A stretch of DNA of 64,000 nucleotides from JAHFTY01 sp964584785 (GTDB lineage: Bacteria > Acidobacteriota > Terriglobia > 20CM-2-55-15). Position 1 is the first letter of the stretch. Each line of letters begins with the position of its first letter. This document shows, piece by piece, positions 26,592 to 35,160 of this stretch. A model generated the notes under the pieces. The model did no database searches. It was given only the letters and a program-made list of their open reading frames with translations, and was not told the origin of the DNA. Position numbers and translations under genes: made by a program. The DNA is taken from contig CAZPBY010000036.1 in assembly GCA_964584785.1 (NCBI GenBank), forward strand, positions 1-64,000. The letters run 5' to 3'.

Positions 26592-27137
26592 ATGTTGAAT
26601 CCCGATCTGCTGGGGAGGGCCGATAGAGCGCTGCGCCCCGTATTGAAAGAGCTAGCGAGATTTCCGTGGATTCGAATAGAGGGTTGCTGCGCCGGTCACA
26701 AAGCGGAAGACAGTTTGTGGATCGAGGTCAACGTTCTGGGATCTTCGGGTTTGCGCCGATTATGTGAATTTCTCAAGACGCTCGACTCCAAGTTGTCCGG
26801 CACCGACTGCCGGGTCGACTGCCTGTTGAGTTATAACGCCGATGCTGAGGCGGATCCGATTCCACACGGCTGGATTCCCGTAGCGGTGGAAGTGTTCTGG
26901 CCTGCACGCGGCGATTGGCGGCGGCACCAGGCAATGATCGTGGAGACGATGCTCTCATCGACGGAGGAATTCAGTCATCGCCATGTCGAGTCTTCAAATC
27001 CACCCTGTGCGCTCACTTACTGTCCATTCTGTTCGTCATCATTCATAAAAATCGACACGATCGATAAGTCTGGACCGCATCGCTACAAGTGCGGCGACTG
27101 CGATATGACGTGGACGATGATTGATCCCGTCATCTAA
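26592..27137 (+). CDS. Uncharacterised protein with GCCAGH motif and C-terminal zinc ribbon
   Basis: This 181-residue protein has an N-terminal fold with ELARFPWIRIEGCCAGHKAEDSLWIEVNV, where the GCCAGH segment resembles the Ser/Cys-x-x-G-R/H motif of TYW3-like domains (inference). A C-terminal zinc ribbon follows (YCPFCSSSFIKIDTIDKSG...YKCGDCDMTW, two CxxC pairs). No membrane segment is visible. It may bind RNA or a nucleotide, but no function can be assigned. It lies 24 bases upstream of the acyl-CoA dehydrogenase and may be the first gene of the long plus-strand run. Confidence 0.68.
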   Translation: MLNPDLLGRADRALRPVLKELARFPWIRIEGCCAGHKAEDSLWIEVNVLGSSGLRRLCEFLKTLDSKLSGTDCRVDCLLSYNADAEADPIPHGWIPVAVEVFWPARGDWRRHQAMIVETMLSSTEEFSHRHVESSNPPCALTYCPFCSSSFIKIDTIDKSGPHRYKCGDCDMTWTMIDPVI

Positions 27138-27161
27138 ACTGACTTTTCTGTTGGGGGCTGT

Positions 27162-28304
27162 ATGGATTTTGCTGCTAGCGAAGAACTGCTCGAAATAAGA
27201 CGCATCGCGCGCGAATTCGCCGAAAAGGAGATCCGGCCTCACGTCATGGAGTGGGACGAACAGCAGGTCTTTCCGCGCGATATTCTCCGGCGATTGGGTG
27301 AGCTTGGATTCATGGGTGTTTGCATTCCGCATGAGTACGGCGGTGCCGGGCTGGGTCATCTCGAGTACGTCACGATCGTCGAGGAATTGTCGCGCGTCGA
27401 TGGTTCCGTGGGGATCTCGGTCGCAGCCCATAATTCGCTCTGCACCGGCCACATTTTCATCGCAGGCACAGAGGAGCAAAAACGACGGTTCATCCCGCCG
27501 CTCGCGAGCGGTGAAAAGCTCGGCGCGTGGAGTTTGACGGAGCCCGAAGCAGGCAGTGACGCGGGCGGGACGCAGACCACGGCGCGTCTCGACGGGAATC
27601 ATTGGATACTCAACGGTCAAAAAACGTTTACCACTCACGGAACCTACGGCGACATTTGCGTGGCAATGGCCGTAACCGACAAAACATCCGGGAGGCATGG
27701 CATTTCCGCCTTCATTCTCGAGAAGGGAACGCCGGGATTCTTCCCCGGAAAAAAGGAAAACAAGCTCGGTCTCCGTGCGAGCGACACGTCGACGGTCGTG
27801 TTTGAAGATTGCCGGATCCCAAGAGAGAATCTGCTGGGTGACGTCGGCAAAGGGTTCATCGATTCCATGAAGGTCCTGGACGGCGGCCGCATCAGCATCG
27901 CTGCGTTAGGCCTGGGCATGGCGCAAGGCGCGTACGAAGCCGCACTGAATTATTCGAAACAGCGAAAACAATTCGGCAAACCGATCGCCGATTTTCAGGC
28001 GATACAATTCAAACTCGCGGACATGGCCACCGAGATCGATGCCGCTCGAATGCTGATGCAGCGCGCCGCGTGGATGAAGGATCACGGCATGAAAACGACG
28101 AAAGAGTCGTCGATGGCGAAGCTGTACGCCGGCGAAGTCGCCGTCCGTGTTGCTAACGAATGCGTACAGATCCATGGCGGCTACGGATTCATCAAGGACT
28201 ATCCGGCGGAGAAGTTTTACCGCGACGTGAAGCTGTGCACCATCGGCGAGGGCACGAGCGAGATCCAGCGTATGGTGATCGCGCGAGAGCTCCTGAGATC
28301 GTGA
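27162..28304 (+). CDS. Acyl-CoA dehydrogenase
   Basis: This 380-residue flavoenzyme shows the N-terminal helical domain (REFAEKEIRPHVMEWDEQQ), the FAD-contacting beta domain (WSLTEPEAGSDAGGTQTTA, INGQKTFTTHG-like LNGQKTFTTHG) and the C-terminal helical domain (RKQFGKPIADFQAIQFKLADM, QIHGGYGFIKDYPAEKFYRDVKLCTIGEGTSEIQRMVIARELL). The Glu in GEGTSEIQ region and the upstream conserved acidic residues fit short-chain or isobutyryl/2-methylbutyryl type enzymes. It oxidises an acyl-CoA to the enoyl-CoA and passes electrons to ETF. Direct coupling to meaB and the epimerase links it to branched-chain or odd-chain degradation ending in methylmalonyl-CoA. Confidence 0.95.
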   Translation: MDFAASEELLEIRRIAREFAEKEIRPHVMEWDEQQVFPRDILRRLGELGFMGVCIPHEYGGAGLGHLEYVTIVEELSRVDGSVGISVAAHNSLCTGHIFIAGTEEQKRRFIPPLASGEKLGAWSLTEPEAGSDAGGTQTTARLDGNHWILNGQKTFTTHGTYGDICVAMAVTDKTSGRHGISAFILEKGTPGFFPGKKENKLGLRASDTSTVVFEDCRIPRENLLGDVGKGFIDSMKVLDGGRISIAALGLGMAQGAYEAALNYSKQRKQFGKPIADFQAIQFKLADMATEIDAARMLMQRAAWMKDHGMKTTKESSMAKLYAGEVAVRVANECVQIHGGYGFIKDYPAEKFYRDVKLCTIGEGTSEIQRMVIARELLRS

Positions 28305-29251
28305 ACCAACTGCTCCGTGATCTCGTGAACGGCGATCCGCGGGCTCTGGCTCGAGTCATTACGCAAGTCGAAAACCGGACCAATGACAGTTCCGGAATCC
28401 TCCAGGTGCTTTTCCCACATACAGGCCGCGCCAAGGTGATCGGTATCACCGGCAGTCCAGGCTCGGGCAAGAGTTCGCTTGTCGATCGCCTTACGGTCCT
28501 TTACCGGCAGCAGGAAAGGCAGGTTGGTGTGATCGCTGTCGATCCGAGCAGCCCTTTTACCGGCGGAGCCATTCTGGGCGATCGTATCCGGATGCAGACT
28601 TTCAGCACCGACCCCGGCGTCTACATTCGCAGCATGGCGTCACGAGGCCATCTCGGCGGGCTTGCGTCCGCAACGGCGGACGTTGTTTCCGTCATGGACG
28701 CCTCCGGCCGAAATCCCATCATCGTGGAAACTGTGGGCGTCGGACAGGATGAAATCGACATCGTCAAACTTGCAGACGTCTCGATCGTCGTGCTCGTTCC
28801 CGGAATGGGCGACGACATCCAGGCGCTCAAAGCCGGCATCATGGAGATCGCGGACGTTTTCGTCATCAACAAGGCCGACCGGCCCGGCGTCGAAAAGGTC
28901 GAGCGCGCCGTCCAGATGATGCTTTCGCTCGCGTCGAAGCAAAGCGAGTGGACGCCTCCGACCGTCAAAACAATCGCGACAAAAGGTTCGGGTATCGACG
29001 AATTGTTTGCCGCCATACATCAATGTCTGGATTACTTCGAACACAGTACGGTTCGCGCGGAACGACGTCGTGAAGCAGCCCGCCAGCGGTTGATGTCTTT
29101 GCTGGAGGAACGACTTCTTCGAGCCGCTTTGGAGAACGGTCTGGCGGATGGGGAATTGAACCGTCTGGTGAATGACGTCGCGAATCGCTCGCAGGATCCG
29201 TATGCAGTGGTGGAGGAGATCATGAAGAGGACTACCTGGCATGCAGATTGA
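28301..29251 (+). CDS. meaB: Methylmalonyl-CoA mutase-associated GTPase MeaB
   Basis: The protein has 316 residues from the GTG at 28301, which overlaps the previous stop (GTGA). This G3E-family GTPase has Walker A GITGSPGSGKSSLVDRL, switch and Asp motifs AVDPSSPFTGGAILGDRIRM, VETVGVGQDE and the base-recognition NKAD. The tail carries helices used for dimerisation (RRREAARQRLMSLLEERLLRAAL). MeaB loads and protects the B12 cofactor of methylmalonyl-CoA mutase. The mutase subunits themselves are not in the window. It overlaps the epimerase gene by 11 bases. Confidence 0.96.
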   Translation: MNQLLRDLVNGDPRALARVITQVENRTNDSSGILQVLFPHTGRAKVIGITGSPGSGKSSLVDRLTVLYRQQERQVGVIAVDPSSPFTGGAILGDRIRMQTFSTDPGVYIRSMASRGHLGGLASATADVVSVMDASGRNPIIVETVGVGQDEIDIVKLADVSIVVLVPGMGDDIQALKAGIMEIADVFVINKADRPGVEKVERAVQMMLSLASKQSEWTPPTVKTIATKGSGIDELFAAIHQCLDYFEHSTVRAERRREAARQRLMSLLEERLLRAALENGLADGELNRLVNDVANRSQDPYAVVEEIMKRTTWHAD

Positions 29252-29639
29252 TCACATCGGAATCGCCGTGAAGTCGCTGGCCGAAGCCGTCAAGGTTTAT
29301 GAAGACGTCATCGGCCTCAAGGTTTCGGGTTATGACCAGGTTGACGAGCAGGGAGTTCGAGTCGCCATGCTGCCTGCCGGTGACAGCCGCATCGAATTGC
29401 TCGAGCCGATCACAGCGGATTCGCCCATCGAAAAATTCATGAGCAAACGTGGCGAAGGTATTCATCATATCGCGCTGCGCGTGGATGACATCGAAGCCGC
29501 ACTTGCCCGCTTCAAGGCTGCCGGCGCGCGGTTGATCGATTCCACGCCCCGCGTGGGAGCTCACAACACTCGCATCGCGTTCGTTCATCCGTCATCAACG
29601 CATGGAGTCCTGGTGGAGTTGGTAGAACATGGCAAGTGA
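29241..29639 (+). CDS. mce: Methylmalonyl-CoA epimerase
   Basis: This 132-residue vicinal-oxygen-chelate protein has the metal-binding residues in IDHIGIAVKSL, GEGIHHIALRVDDI and HGVLVELVEH, and the usual order VYEDVIGLKVSG and RIELLEPI. It interconverts the (S) and (R) forms of methylmalonyl-CoA, so that the mutase can produce succinyl-CoA. It overlaps meaB at the 5' side and the MTA phosphorylase at the 3' side (11 bases each), which indicates tight co-translation. Confidence 0.95.
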   Translation: MQIDHIGIAVKSLAEAVKVYEDVIGLKVSGYDQVDEQGVRVAMLPAGDSRIELLEPITADSPIEKFMSKRGEGIHHIALRVDDIEAALARFKAAGARLIDSTPRVGAHNTRIAFVHPSSTHGVLVELVEHGK

Positions 29640-30495
29640 TATTCGAATCGGAATCATCGGCGGCAGCGGTCTGTACCAGATGGAGGGACTGAGCGACATC
29701 GAGGAGCGGGAAATCGAAACGCCGTTTGGCGCTCCTTCGGATACGTACCGGGTGGGTACGCTCGACGGAAGACGTGTGGCGTTTCTCGCGCGTCACCATC
29801 GTCATCACACCATCCTGCCGTCAGAGCTGAATTTCAGGGCCAATATCTACGGTTTTAAAAAGCTCGGTGTGGAGTGGATTCTTTCCGCAAGCGCCGTCGG
29901 CTCGCTTCGTGAAGAACTTCGACCTTTGGATATCGTGTTGCCCGATCAGTTTTATGATCGTACGAAAGCACGCGTCTCGACGTTCTTTGGGAACGGCATC
30001 GTGGCTCACGTGAGCTTCGCGGAACCCGTCTGCCACCAGCTCGGGGACGTCATCGAGGCGGCGGATAAGGAGGCGGGCGTCGGAATCAAGCGGGGCGGAA
30101 CTTACGTCTGTATGGAGGGCCCGCAGTTTTCAACGAAGGCCGAATCGAACACCTACCGCAGCTGGGGCGCGGACTTGATCGGCATGACGAATCTTCAGGA
30201 AGCCAAGCTTTCGCGCGAAGCCGAGATTTGCTATAGCACCATCGCGCTTGTGACCGATTACGACTGCTGGCATCCGGCTCACGATGCGGTCACCGTGACG
30301 GAGGTTATCGAAAATCTTCGAAAGAACAGCCAGAACGCCCAAAGGATCATCCGGTTTGCCGTGAGGCGTCTGCCGGTCGACAGAACGTGCAAATGCGGTA
30401 ACGCGCTTCAACACGCGATCATGTCGAACCTCAAGACGGCACCCCCGGAAACATTGCATAAGCTCGAAGCAATTCTGAGGCGTTACACCACGTGA
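29629..30495 (+). CDS. mtnP: 5'-methylthioadenosine phosphorylase (purine nucleoside phosphorylase family)
   Basis: This 288-residue protein has the MTAP/PNP phosphorylase signatures: GIIGGSGLYQMEGL, RHHRHHTILPSELNFRANIYGFK, SAVGSLREELRPLDIVLPDQF, CMEGPQFSTKAESNTYRSWGADLIGMT and VTDYDCWH. It cleaves methylthioadenosine, a by-product of polyamine and related synthesis, to adenine and methylthioribose-1-phosphate. The position beside mce is conserved in spirit with other soil bacteria but no functional link is evident. The MTA source could be the spermidine-synthase-like protein elsewhere in this window (inference). Confidence 0.95.
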   Translation: MASDIRIGIIGGSGLYQMEGLSDIEEREIETPFGAPSDTYRVGTLDGRRVAFLARHHRHHTILPSELNFRANIYGFKKLGVEWILSASAVGSLREELRPLDIVLPDQFYDRTKARVSTFFGNGIVAHVSFAEPVCHQLGDVIEAADKEAGVGIKRGGTYVCMEGPQFSTKAESNTYRSWGADLIGMTNLQEAKLSREAEICYSTIALVTDYDCWHPAHDAVTVTEVIENLRKNSQNAQRIIRFAVRRLPVDRTCKCGNALQHAIMSNLKTAPPETLHKLEAILRRYTT

Positions 30496-30508
30496 TGTTT
30501 GTTGCGGC

Positions 30509-31378
30509 ATGAATATCCTCCTGAACGAGCGGGACGAACTGAGATCCGGCTGGAAGTTCCTCACGTATTGGTTTCTGTTTGCGGTTTTTGTCTTTGCGGC
30601 CGGTATTCTGGCGGCATCGACGGCCGGGCCTCAGACACAACTGGAGCGGCTCGTTTTTAACATGCTGCCGACTATTCCGGCGGTTGCAGCGTTGTTCCTG
30701 ATGGCCAGATTCGTGGACAAGGTCCCGGTTGCCGCTTTCGGTGCGACGCTGCATGAGAAATGGCAAAGCGACTTCGCGATCGGTATCGGAGTATCTGCCA
30801 CCATGTTGGCGCTGCTGACGTTGGTCAACGGAATGTTTGGCGGAGTTGTGATGAACTGGACGGCATCGGACGCGGCGACGAAATCTCTTGTCGTGACACC
30901 AATCGTCCTCATCGCGTCCGCGGCGCAGGAGGAGTTGGTGTTCCGAGGATATCCCCTGCAGGTGTTGATGCGGGGAATCGGCGTCTGGCCCGCGATCCTG
31001 ACGATGTCGACGCTATTTGGTTTCGTGCATCTGTACAACCCCAACGGGACGGTCATTGGCGCCGTCAACACCATGCTGGCCGGTGTGATGTTGTCCGCCG
31101 CATATTTGCGGACGAGATCCCTGTGGCTGCCGTACGGACTGCATCTTGGTTGGAATGTCGGACTCGGATTTATTCTGGGTTATCCACTTTCAGGCATCAA
31201 CATCGACTCGTTGTGGAAGACAATGGCATACGGACCGAAATGGTTGGTCGGAAGCGACTACGGTCCGGAAGGTGGAATCGTGGGCAGCCTGGTTTTCATA
31301 GCGGGGACTGTCGCGATACGCAGGATACGGTCTCTTGCCGTGAGTCCCAGGCTTCGTGCACTTTTATCGGAGGATTGA
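30509..31378 (+). CDS. CPBP family intramembrane glutamic endopeptidase
   Basis: This 289-residue polytopic protein has eight or so hydrophobic segments. The CPBP (Abi) motifs are present: EEx3R in AAQEELVFRGYPLQV, FxxxH in FGFVHLYNPNG and HxxxN in GLHLGWNVGLG. The family includes Rce1-like prenyl-protein peptidases and bacterial self-immunity proteins; the substrate here is unknown. It starts 13 bases after mtnP and ends 2 bases before the PfkB kinase gene. Confidence 0.9.
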   Translation: MNILLNERDELRSGWKFLTYWFLFAVFVFAAGILAASTAGPQTQLERLVFNMLPTIPAVAALFLMARFVDKVPVAAFGATLHEKWQSDFAIGIGVSATMLALLTLVNGMFGGVVMNWTASDAATKSLVVTPIVLIASAAQEELVFRGYPLQVLMRGIGVWPAILTMSTLFGFVHLYNPNGTVIGAVNTMLAGVMLSAAYLRTRSLWLPYGLHLGWNVGLGFILGYPLSGINIDSLWKTMAYGPKWLVGSDYGPEGGIVGSLVFIAGTVAIRRIRSLAVSPRLRALLSED

Positions 31379-31380
31379 AC

Positions 31381-32295
31381 ATGACTGCATCCATTCTGGT
31401 TGTTGGCTCTGTGGCCTTTGATTCACTGAAGACCCCGTTCGGTCATGTCGAAGAAATCCTCGGCGGCTCGGCCACTTATTTTTCCGTTGCTGCAAGTTAC
31501 TTTTCGCCGGTTCGGGTTGTGGCGGTGGTTGGGAGTGATTTTCTCGAGAAGGATCTCGCCGTGTTCCGCAAACACAAAGTCGACACCACGGGCCTTGTAC
31601 AGGTTCCGGGCCGGACGTTCCGCTGGAAGGGCGAGTACGGCTATGACCTCAACGAAGCCCGCACACTGGAGACTCAGTTGAATGTTTTCGAGACGTTCAA
31701 GCCCGCCATTCCCGAGGCCTATCGAACTTCCGAGTACGTTTTTCTGGGGAACATCGATCCGGAGCTCCAGTTGAGTGTTCTCGAGCAGATCAAGCGGCCG
31801 CGAATCGTAGCGTGCGACACGATGAATTTCTGGATCAAAGGCAGGCTCGAAGCGGTTAAGCGAACCATCAGGCATGTCGACATTCTGATCATCAACGACG
31901 CCGAGACCCGCATGCTTGCAAACGAATCCAATCTGGTTCGATCCGCCAATCGAATTCTCGCGATGGGGCCGAAAACCCTGATCGTTAAGCGCGGCGAATA
32001 CGGTGTGCTGATGTTCAACGGCAAGTCGGTTTTCGGAGCGCCGGCGTTTCCCCTTGAAGATGTCTACGATCCCACGGGCGCCGGTGATTCGTTCGCCGGC
32101 GGCTTCATGGGAGCGCTGGCGCAAGCAGGCGACGCTACCGAAAGGGCATTTCGCCGCGGCATCATTTTTGGTTCGGTGATGGCGTCCTTTAATGTCGAGA
32201 AGTTTGGACTTCAGCGGCTGACTGATCTCACCAGGCCGGAAATCGACGAACGATTTCGTCAATTCAAGAACCTCACTCATTTTGAGGAGGTCTGA
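31381..32295 (+). CDS. PfkB-family carbohydrate/nucleoside kinase
   Basis: The protein has 304 residues from the ATG at 31381. It has the PfkB N-terminal GSVAFDSLKTPFG with the di-Gly LGGSATYFSVAASYF, and the C-terminal signature DPTGAGDSFAGGFMGAL containing the catalytic Asp. The frame is open upstream across the CPBP gene, but that part is non-coding. The N-terminal segment resembles a conserved PfkB subgroup found near mtnP in several phyla, and a role in purine or methylthioribose salvage is possible. The actual substrate cannot be told. Confidence 0.92.
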   Translation: MTASILVVGSVAFDSLKTPFGHVEEILGGSATYFSVAASYFSPVRVVAVVGSDFLEKDLAVFRKHKVDTTGLVQVPGRTFRWKGEYGYDLNEARTLETQLNVFETFKPAIPEAYRTSEYVFLGNIDPELQLSVLEQIKRPRIVACDTMNFWIKGRLEAVKRTIRHVDILIINDAETRMLANESNLVRSANRILAMGPKTLIVKRGEYGVLMFNGKSVFGAPAFPLEDVYDPTGAGDSFAGGFMGALAQAGDATERAFRRGIIFGSVMASFNVEKFGLQRLTDLTRPEIDERFRQFKNLTHFEEV

Positions 32296-32300
32296 GCCGC

Positions 32301-32981
32301 ATGGATTACGGCGTCGTCCTCAAGCTCCTGCTGGCCGCTTTTCTTGGCGGGTGCGTCGGCATCGAGCGGGAGATGCGAGATAAGCCCGCCGGTCTCCGCA
32401 CCAATATCTTGATTTGCGTTGGATCGACTTTGTTCGTGCTGATTTCCATCAGACTCGCCCAGCTGACCGGGGGCGACCAAACGCGCATCGCGGCCCAGAT
32501 CATCACCGGCATCGGATTTCTGGGAGCCGGAGCCGTTTTACATTCTCACGGCTTCGTGTTGGGTTTGACGACGGCGGCAACGATTTGGGTTGTCGCGGGA
32601 ATCGGGATGGCGCTGGGCGCCGGATTGTACGGATTGGCCGTATTTGCAACCATGATGAGCATTGTGACGCTGACCCTGATGTCGTTCGTCGAAGATCGTC
32701 TTCAAGGGCATCGCGTTTACAACTATTCGGTCGTCGTGACGGACCTTGGCAGCGCCCTGGATTCGATCCGGAATGCGCTTCAGGAATTATCCATCATTTC
32801 ATCGACGTTCAATTTCCGAAGAAATTCAAACGGAGTTCAAGTGTGGTTCAACCTGTCGACATCCCGCGAGAAGAACCTGCAGATCATCAAGCGCCTGTCG
32901 CACGTGCCTGAGATCCGCCAGCTTGAAACCGGAACGTCCGCTCAGGATTTCATGCACCCGGTCCGCCGGGACTCCGAATGA
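32301..32981 (+). CDS. MgtC/SapB family membrane protein
   Basis: This 226-residue protein has the MgtC N-terminal membrane domain (GCVGIEREMRDKPAGLRTNILICVGSTLFVLIS, the ITGIGFLGAGAVLHSHGFVLGLTTAATIWVVAGIGMALGAG run of glycine-rich helices, written here in parts) and an ACT-like C-terminal domain of about 75 residues. MgtC proteins help growth at low magnesium and modulate F1Fo ATPase or membrane potential; the acidobacterial role is untested. It starts 5 bases after the PfkB gene and overlaps dapF by 4 bases. Confidence 0.92.
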   Translation: MDYGVVLKLLLAAFLGGCVGIEREMRDKPAGLRTNILICVGSTLFVLISIRLAQLTGGDQTRIAAQIITGIGFLGAGAVLHSHGFVLGLTTAATIWVVAGIGMALGAGLYGLAVFATMMSIVTLTLMSFVEDRLQGHRVYNYSVVVTDLGSALDSIRNALQELSIISSTFNFRRNSNGVQVWFNLSTSREKNLQIIKRLSHVPEIRQLETGTSAQDFMHPVRRDSE

Positions 32982-33802
32982 GCCACTTCGTAAAAACTCA
33001 CGCGTTGGGGAACGACTTCCTGCTGATGAAGCAGGACGACGCGGGACGACGCGAATATGCCGATATCGCGAAGCGCATCTGTCACCGCTATTTCGGAATC
33101 GGCGCCGATGGGTTGATTTTGTGGAGGCGATTTGAGGATCGGTTCAAGGTAAGAATCTTCAATCAGGACGGCAGTGAAGCCGAGTGTTCCGGCAATGGAT
33201 TGCGGTGCGTTGCCGCATACCTCATTCAGTCGGGGATCTGGCCTGGTTCCGAAATTCAACTCGAAACCGTGTCGGGCGTGTACACGCTTCGTCGCGCCGG
33301 CGACAAGTACGAAGCGGATATGGGAGTGCCTCGATTGAATCCGCTCGACATCCCATTCATTCCTGCCGTGCCGATGTCACAGATTGTGAATTATCCGATA
33401 CAGCTCGAAGGCGGAGGTGTCGCCATCACGGCGTGTTCGACGGGTAATCCTCATTGCTCCCTGTTTGTCGAACGTCTGGACGACTCCTTCGTCCGCCGCG
33501 TCGGTCCGCAGCTCGAACGGTACGAGGCCTTTCCAAATCGTACTAATGTCGAATTCATTCGCGTCTTGAATCGAGGCGAGATCGAAGTGGCTTTCTGGGA
33601 ACGAGGAGTCGGCGTGACGTACGCTTCGGGAACCGGTTCCTGCGGGGCGACGGTTGCATGCATCCTTAATGGGAAGACCGATCGAAGCGTCGCTGTTCAC
33701 ACACGGGCCGGGAGGCTGGACGTGGAATGGCCGGAGAGCGGCCGATTGAAGCTGACATCCACGGCCAACATCGTTGCAGAAGGGCGGTATCTGGAACTGT
33801 GA
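32978..33802 (+). CDS. dapF: Diaminopimelate epimerase
   Basis: This 274-residue PLP-independent epimerase has both catalytic cysteines: GSEAECSGNGLRCVAAYL (thiol base 1) and GTGSCGATVACI (thiol base 2). It also has the opening FVKTHALGNDFLLM and NVEFIRV. It converts LL- to meso-diaminopimelate for lysine and peptidoglycan synthesis. Its ATG overlaps the MgtC stop (ATGA), and its TGA overlaps the GTG of ypdA (GTGA). Confidence 0.96.
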   Translation: MSHFVKTHALGNDFLLMKQDDAGRREYADIAKRICHRYFGIGADGLILWRRFEDRFKVRIFNQDGSEAECSGNGLRCVAAYLIQSGIWPGSEIQLETVSGVYTLRRAGDKYEADMGVPRLNPLDIPFIPAVPMSQIVNYPIQLEGGGVAITACSTGNPHCSLFVERLDDSFVRRVGPQLERYEAFPNRTNVEFIRVLNRGEIEVAFWERGVGVTYASGTGSCGATVACILNGKTDRSVAVHTRAGRLDVEWPESGRLKLTSTANIVAEGRYLEL

Positions 33803-34758
33803 CACTGGACGTTGTGATCGTTGGGGCCGGTCCTTCCGGCCTTGCATGCGCCATCGAGTCGACGAAATGCGGTTTGACGAACGTCGTCCTCGAAAAGGGA
33901 TGCATCACGAATTCGATCTTTCATTTTCCGTCGCAGATGATCTTTTTCACCACCCCTGAACTTTTGGAAATCGGCGGACTGCCACTCGTTTCGGAGCGCG
34001 AAAAGCCGACGCGAAACGAAGCGTTGAAGTATTACCGCAGGGTGGTCGGTACCCATCGGCTGGACGTGCATCAGTACGAAGAAGTCGTGCGCATGGACCG
34101 GGTGGGAGATCACAGCTTTCGAACGCACACCGCGATGTCTTCTTACGAGTCAAGGAACGTCGTTATTTCCACGGGTTATTACGACAATCCAAACCTGATG
34201 GGCATTCCCGGCGAAGAGTTGCCTAACGTGTCGCACTATTACACCGAGCCCTACTCCTTCTTTGATCGCGACGTTGTGGTGATCGGTGGAAAGAACTCCG
34301 CCGCCGAAGCCGCCCTGGACCTCTTTCGAGGAGGGGCTCGCGTGACCCTTATTCACCGCGGCGCAGAGATGGGCAAGACGGTCAAGTATTGGGTGCGGCC
34401 GGATATTGAGAATCGCCTCAAGAATGGCGAGATTACCGGTTACTTCAACGCACGCGTCACGAAGATCACGAGCGATCATGTCCTCTTTGAGCAGAACGGC
34501 GGGGAAAGACAAGCAAGCGCCGCACAAGTTTTTGCGTTAACCGGCTATCACTCGTCGACGACGTTTTTTGATCAGTTGGGTGTGAGTTGGGATCCCGTCA
34601 CTCTGCGGCCTCAGCACGATCCGCAATCATTCGAGACGAATGTGCCGGGAGTCTATCTCGCAGGATCGGTGGTGGGCGGACGCCTCAACGGGGAGATCTT
34701 CATCGAAAACGGCAGATTTCACGGAGAAGCCGTCGTGCGATCGATTCGCGGTGCGTGA
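33799..34758 (+). CDS. ypdA: YpdA-family NAD(P)H-dependent disulfide reductase
   Basis: The protein has 319 residues from the GTG at 33799. It has two dinucleotide-binding motifs: VVIVGAGPSGLACAIES (FAD) and VVVIGGKNSAAEAALDLF (NAD(P)H). LEKGCITNSIFHFPSQMIFFTTPELLEIGG is split across its N-terminal half and matches the YpdA group, which lacks the CxxC pair of thioredoxin reductase. In bacillithiol-producing bacteria YpdA reduces bacillithiol disulfide. The proposed role here is inferred from homology; bsh genes are not in the window. It ends 6 bases from the convergent ferredoxin gene. Confidence 0.9.
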   Translation: MTLDVVIVGAGPSGLACAIESTKCGLTNVVLEKGCITNSIFHFPSQMIFFTTPELLEIGGLPLVSEREKPTRNEALKYYRRVVGTHRLDVHQYEEVVRMDRVGDHSFRTHTAMSSYESRNVVISTGYYDNPNLMGIPGEELPNVSHYYTEPYSFFDRDVVVIGGKNSAAEAALDLFRGGARVTLIHRGAEMGKTVKYWVRPDIENRLKNGEITGYFNARVTKITSDHVLFEQNGGERQASAAQVFALTGYHSSTTFFDQLGVSWDPVTLRPQHDPQSFETNVPGVYLAGSVVGGRLNGEIFIENGRFHGEAVVRSIRGA

Positions 34759-34764
34759 GATTCT

Positions 34765-35157
34765 CTAGCTTTTCGACTGTTCGGCGTAAGCGGCAACGGC
34801 GTCTTCGTATTTGTCGTGCAGCTTGATCCCGAAGAATTCCTCGACCTGTTCGGCGGGCCACATTTCGATCGCATCCCAGGCCATTCGTTCACAGACATTC
34901 ACGCAGATCTTGCAGCCGATGCATTCGTCGAAGCGGATCTGCACGTTGGGAATGACGACGTTTATTCCGTCCGACGTGTCGCGCTGAACATGCTCGATGC
35001 AATCCACCGGGCAGAAGCTGACGCAAGCTTCGCAACCCGTGCAGTTGTCTGGAATCACGACAGCGATCTCTTTGGGCTTCTTTTTCTTCCGGGTGATTTT
35101 GGCGGGAGCTTCCGGAATGATCATCGTGGGATTCGCTTTTTTCGGATCGTATGCCAT
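34765..35157 (-). CDS. Ferredoxin with two 4Fe-4S clusters
   Basis: This 130-residue protein has two cluster-binding motifs: CTGCEACVSFCPVDCIEH and CIGCKICVNVCERMAW. The second lacks the usual Pro after the last Cys. A basic N-terminal extension (KITRKKKKPKE) and an acidic C-terminal helix flank them. It begins 3 bases after the IspH stop, on the same strand, so it is probably its partner: IspH needs low-potential electrons, which a ferredoxin can supply (inference). Confidence 0.93.
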   Translation of the reverse strand: MAYDPKKANPTMIIPEAPAKITRKKKKPKEIAVVIPDNCTGCEACVSFCPVDCIEHVQRDTSDGINVVIPNVQIRFDECIGCKICVNVCERMAWDAIEMWPAEQVEEFFGIKLHDKYEDAVAAYAEQSKS

Positions 35158-35160
35158 GTA

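Noticed and set aside
30760..31380. Upstream extension of the PfkB kinase
   Set aside because: It runs antiparallel in frame over the CPBP gene, which has intact motifs; the kinase starts at the ATG at 31381.
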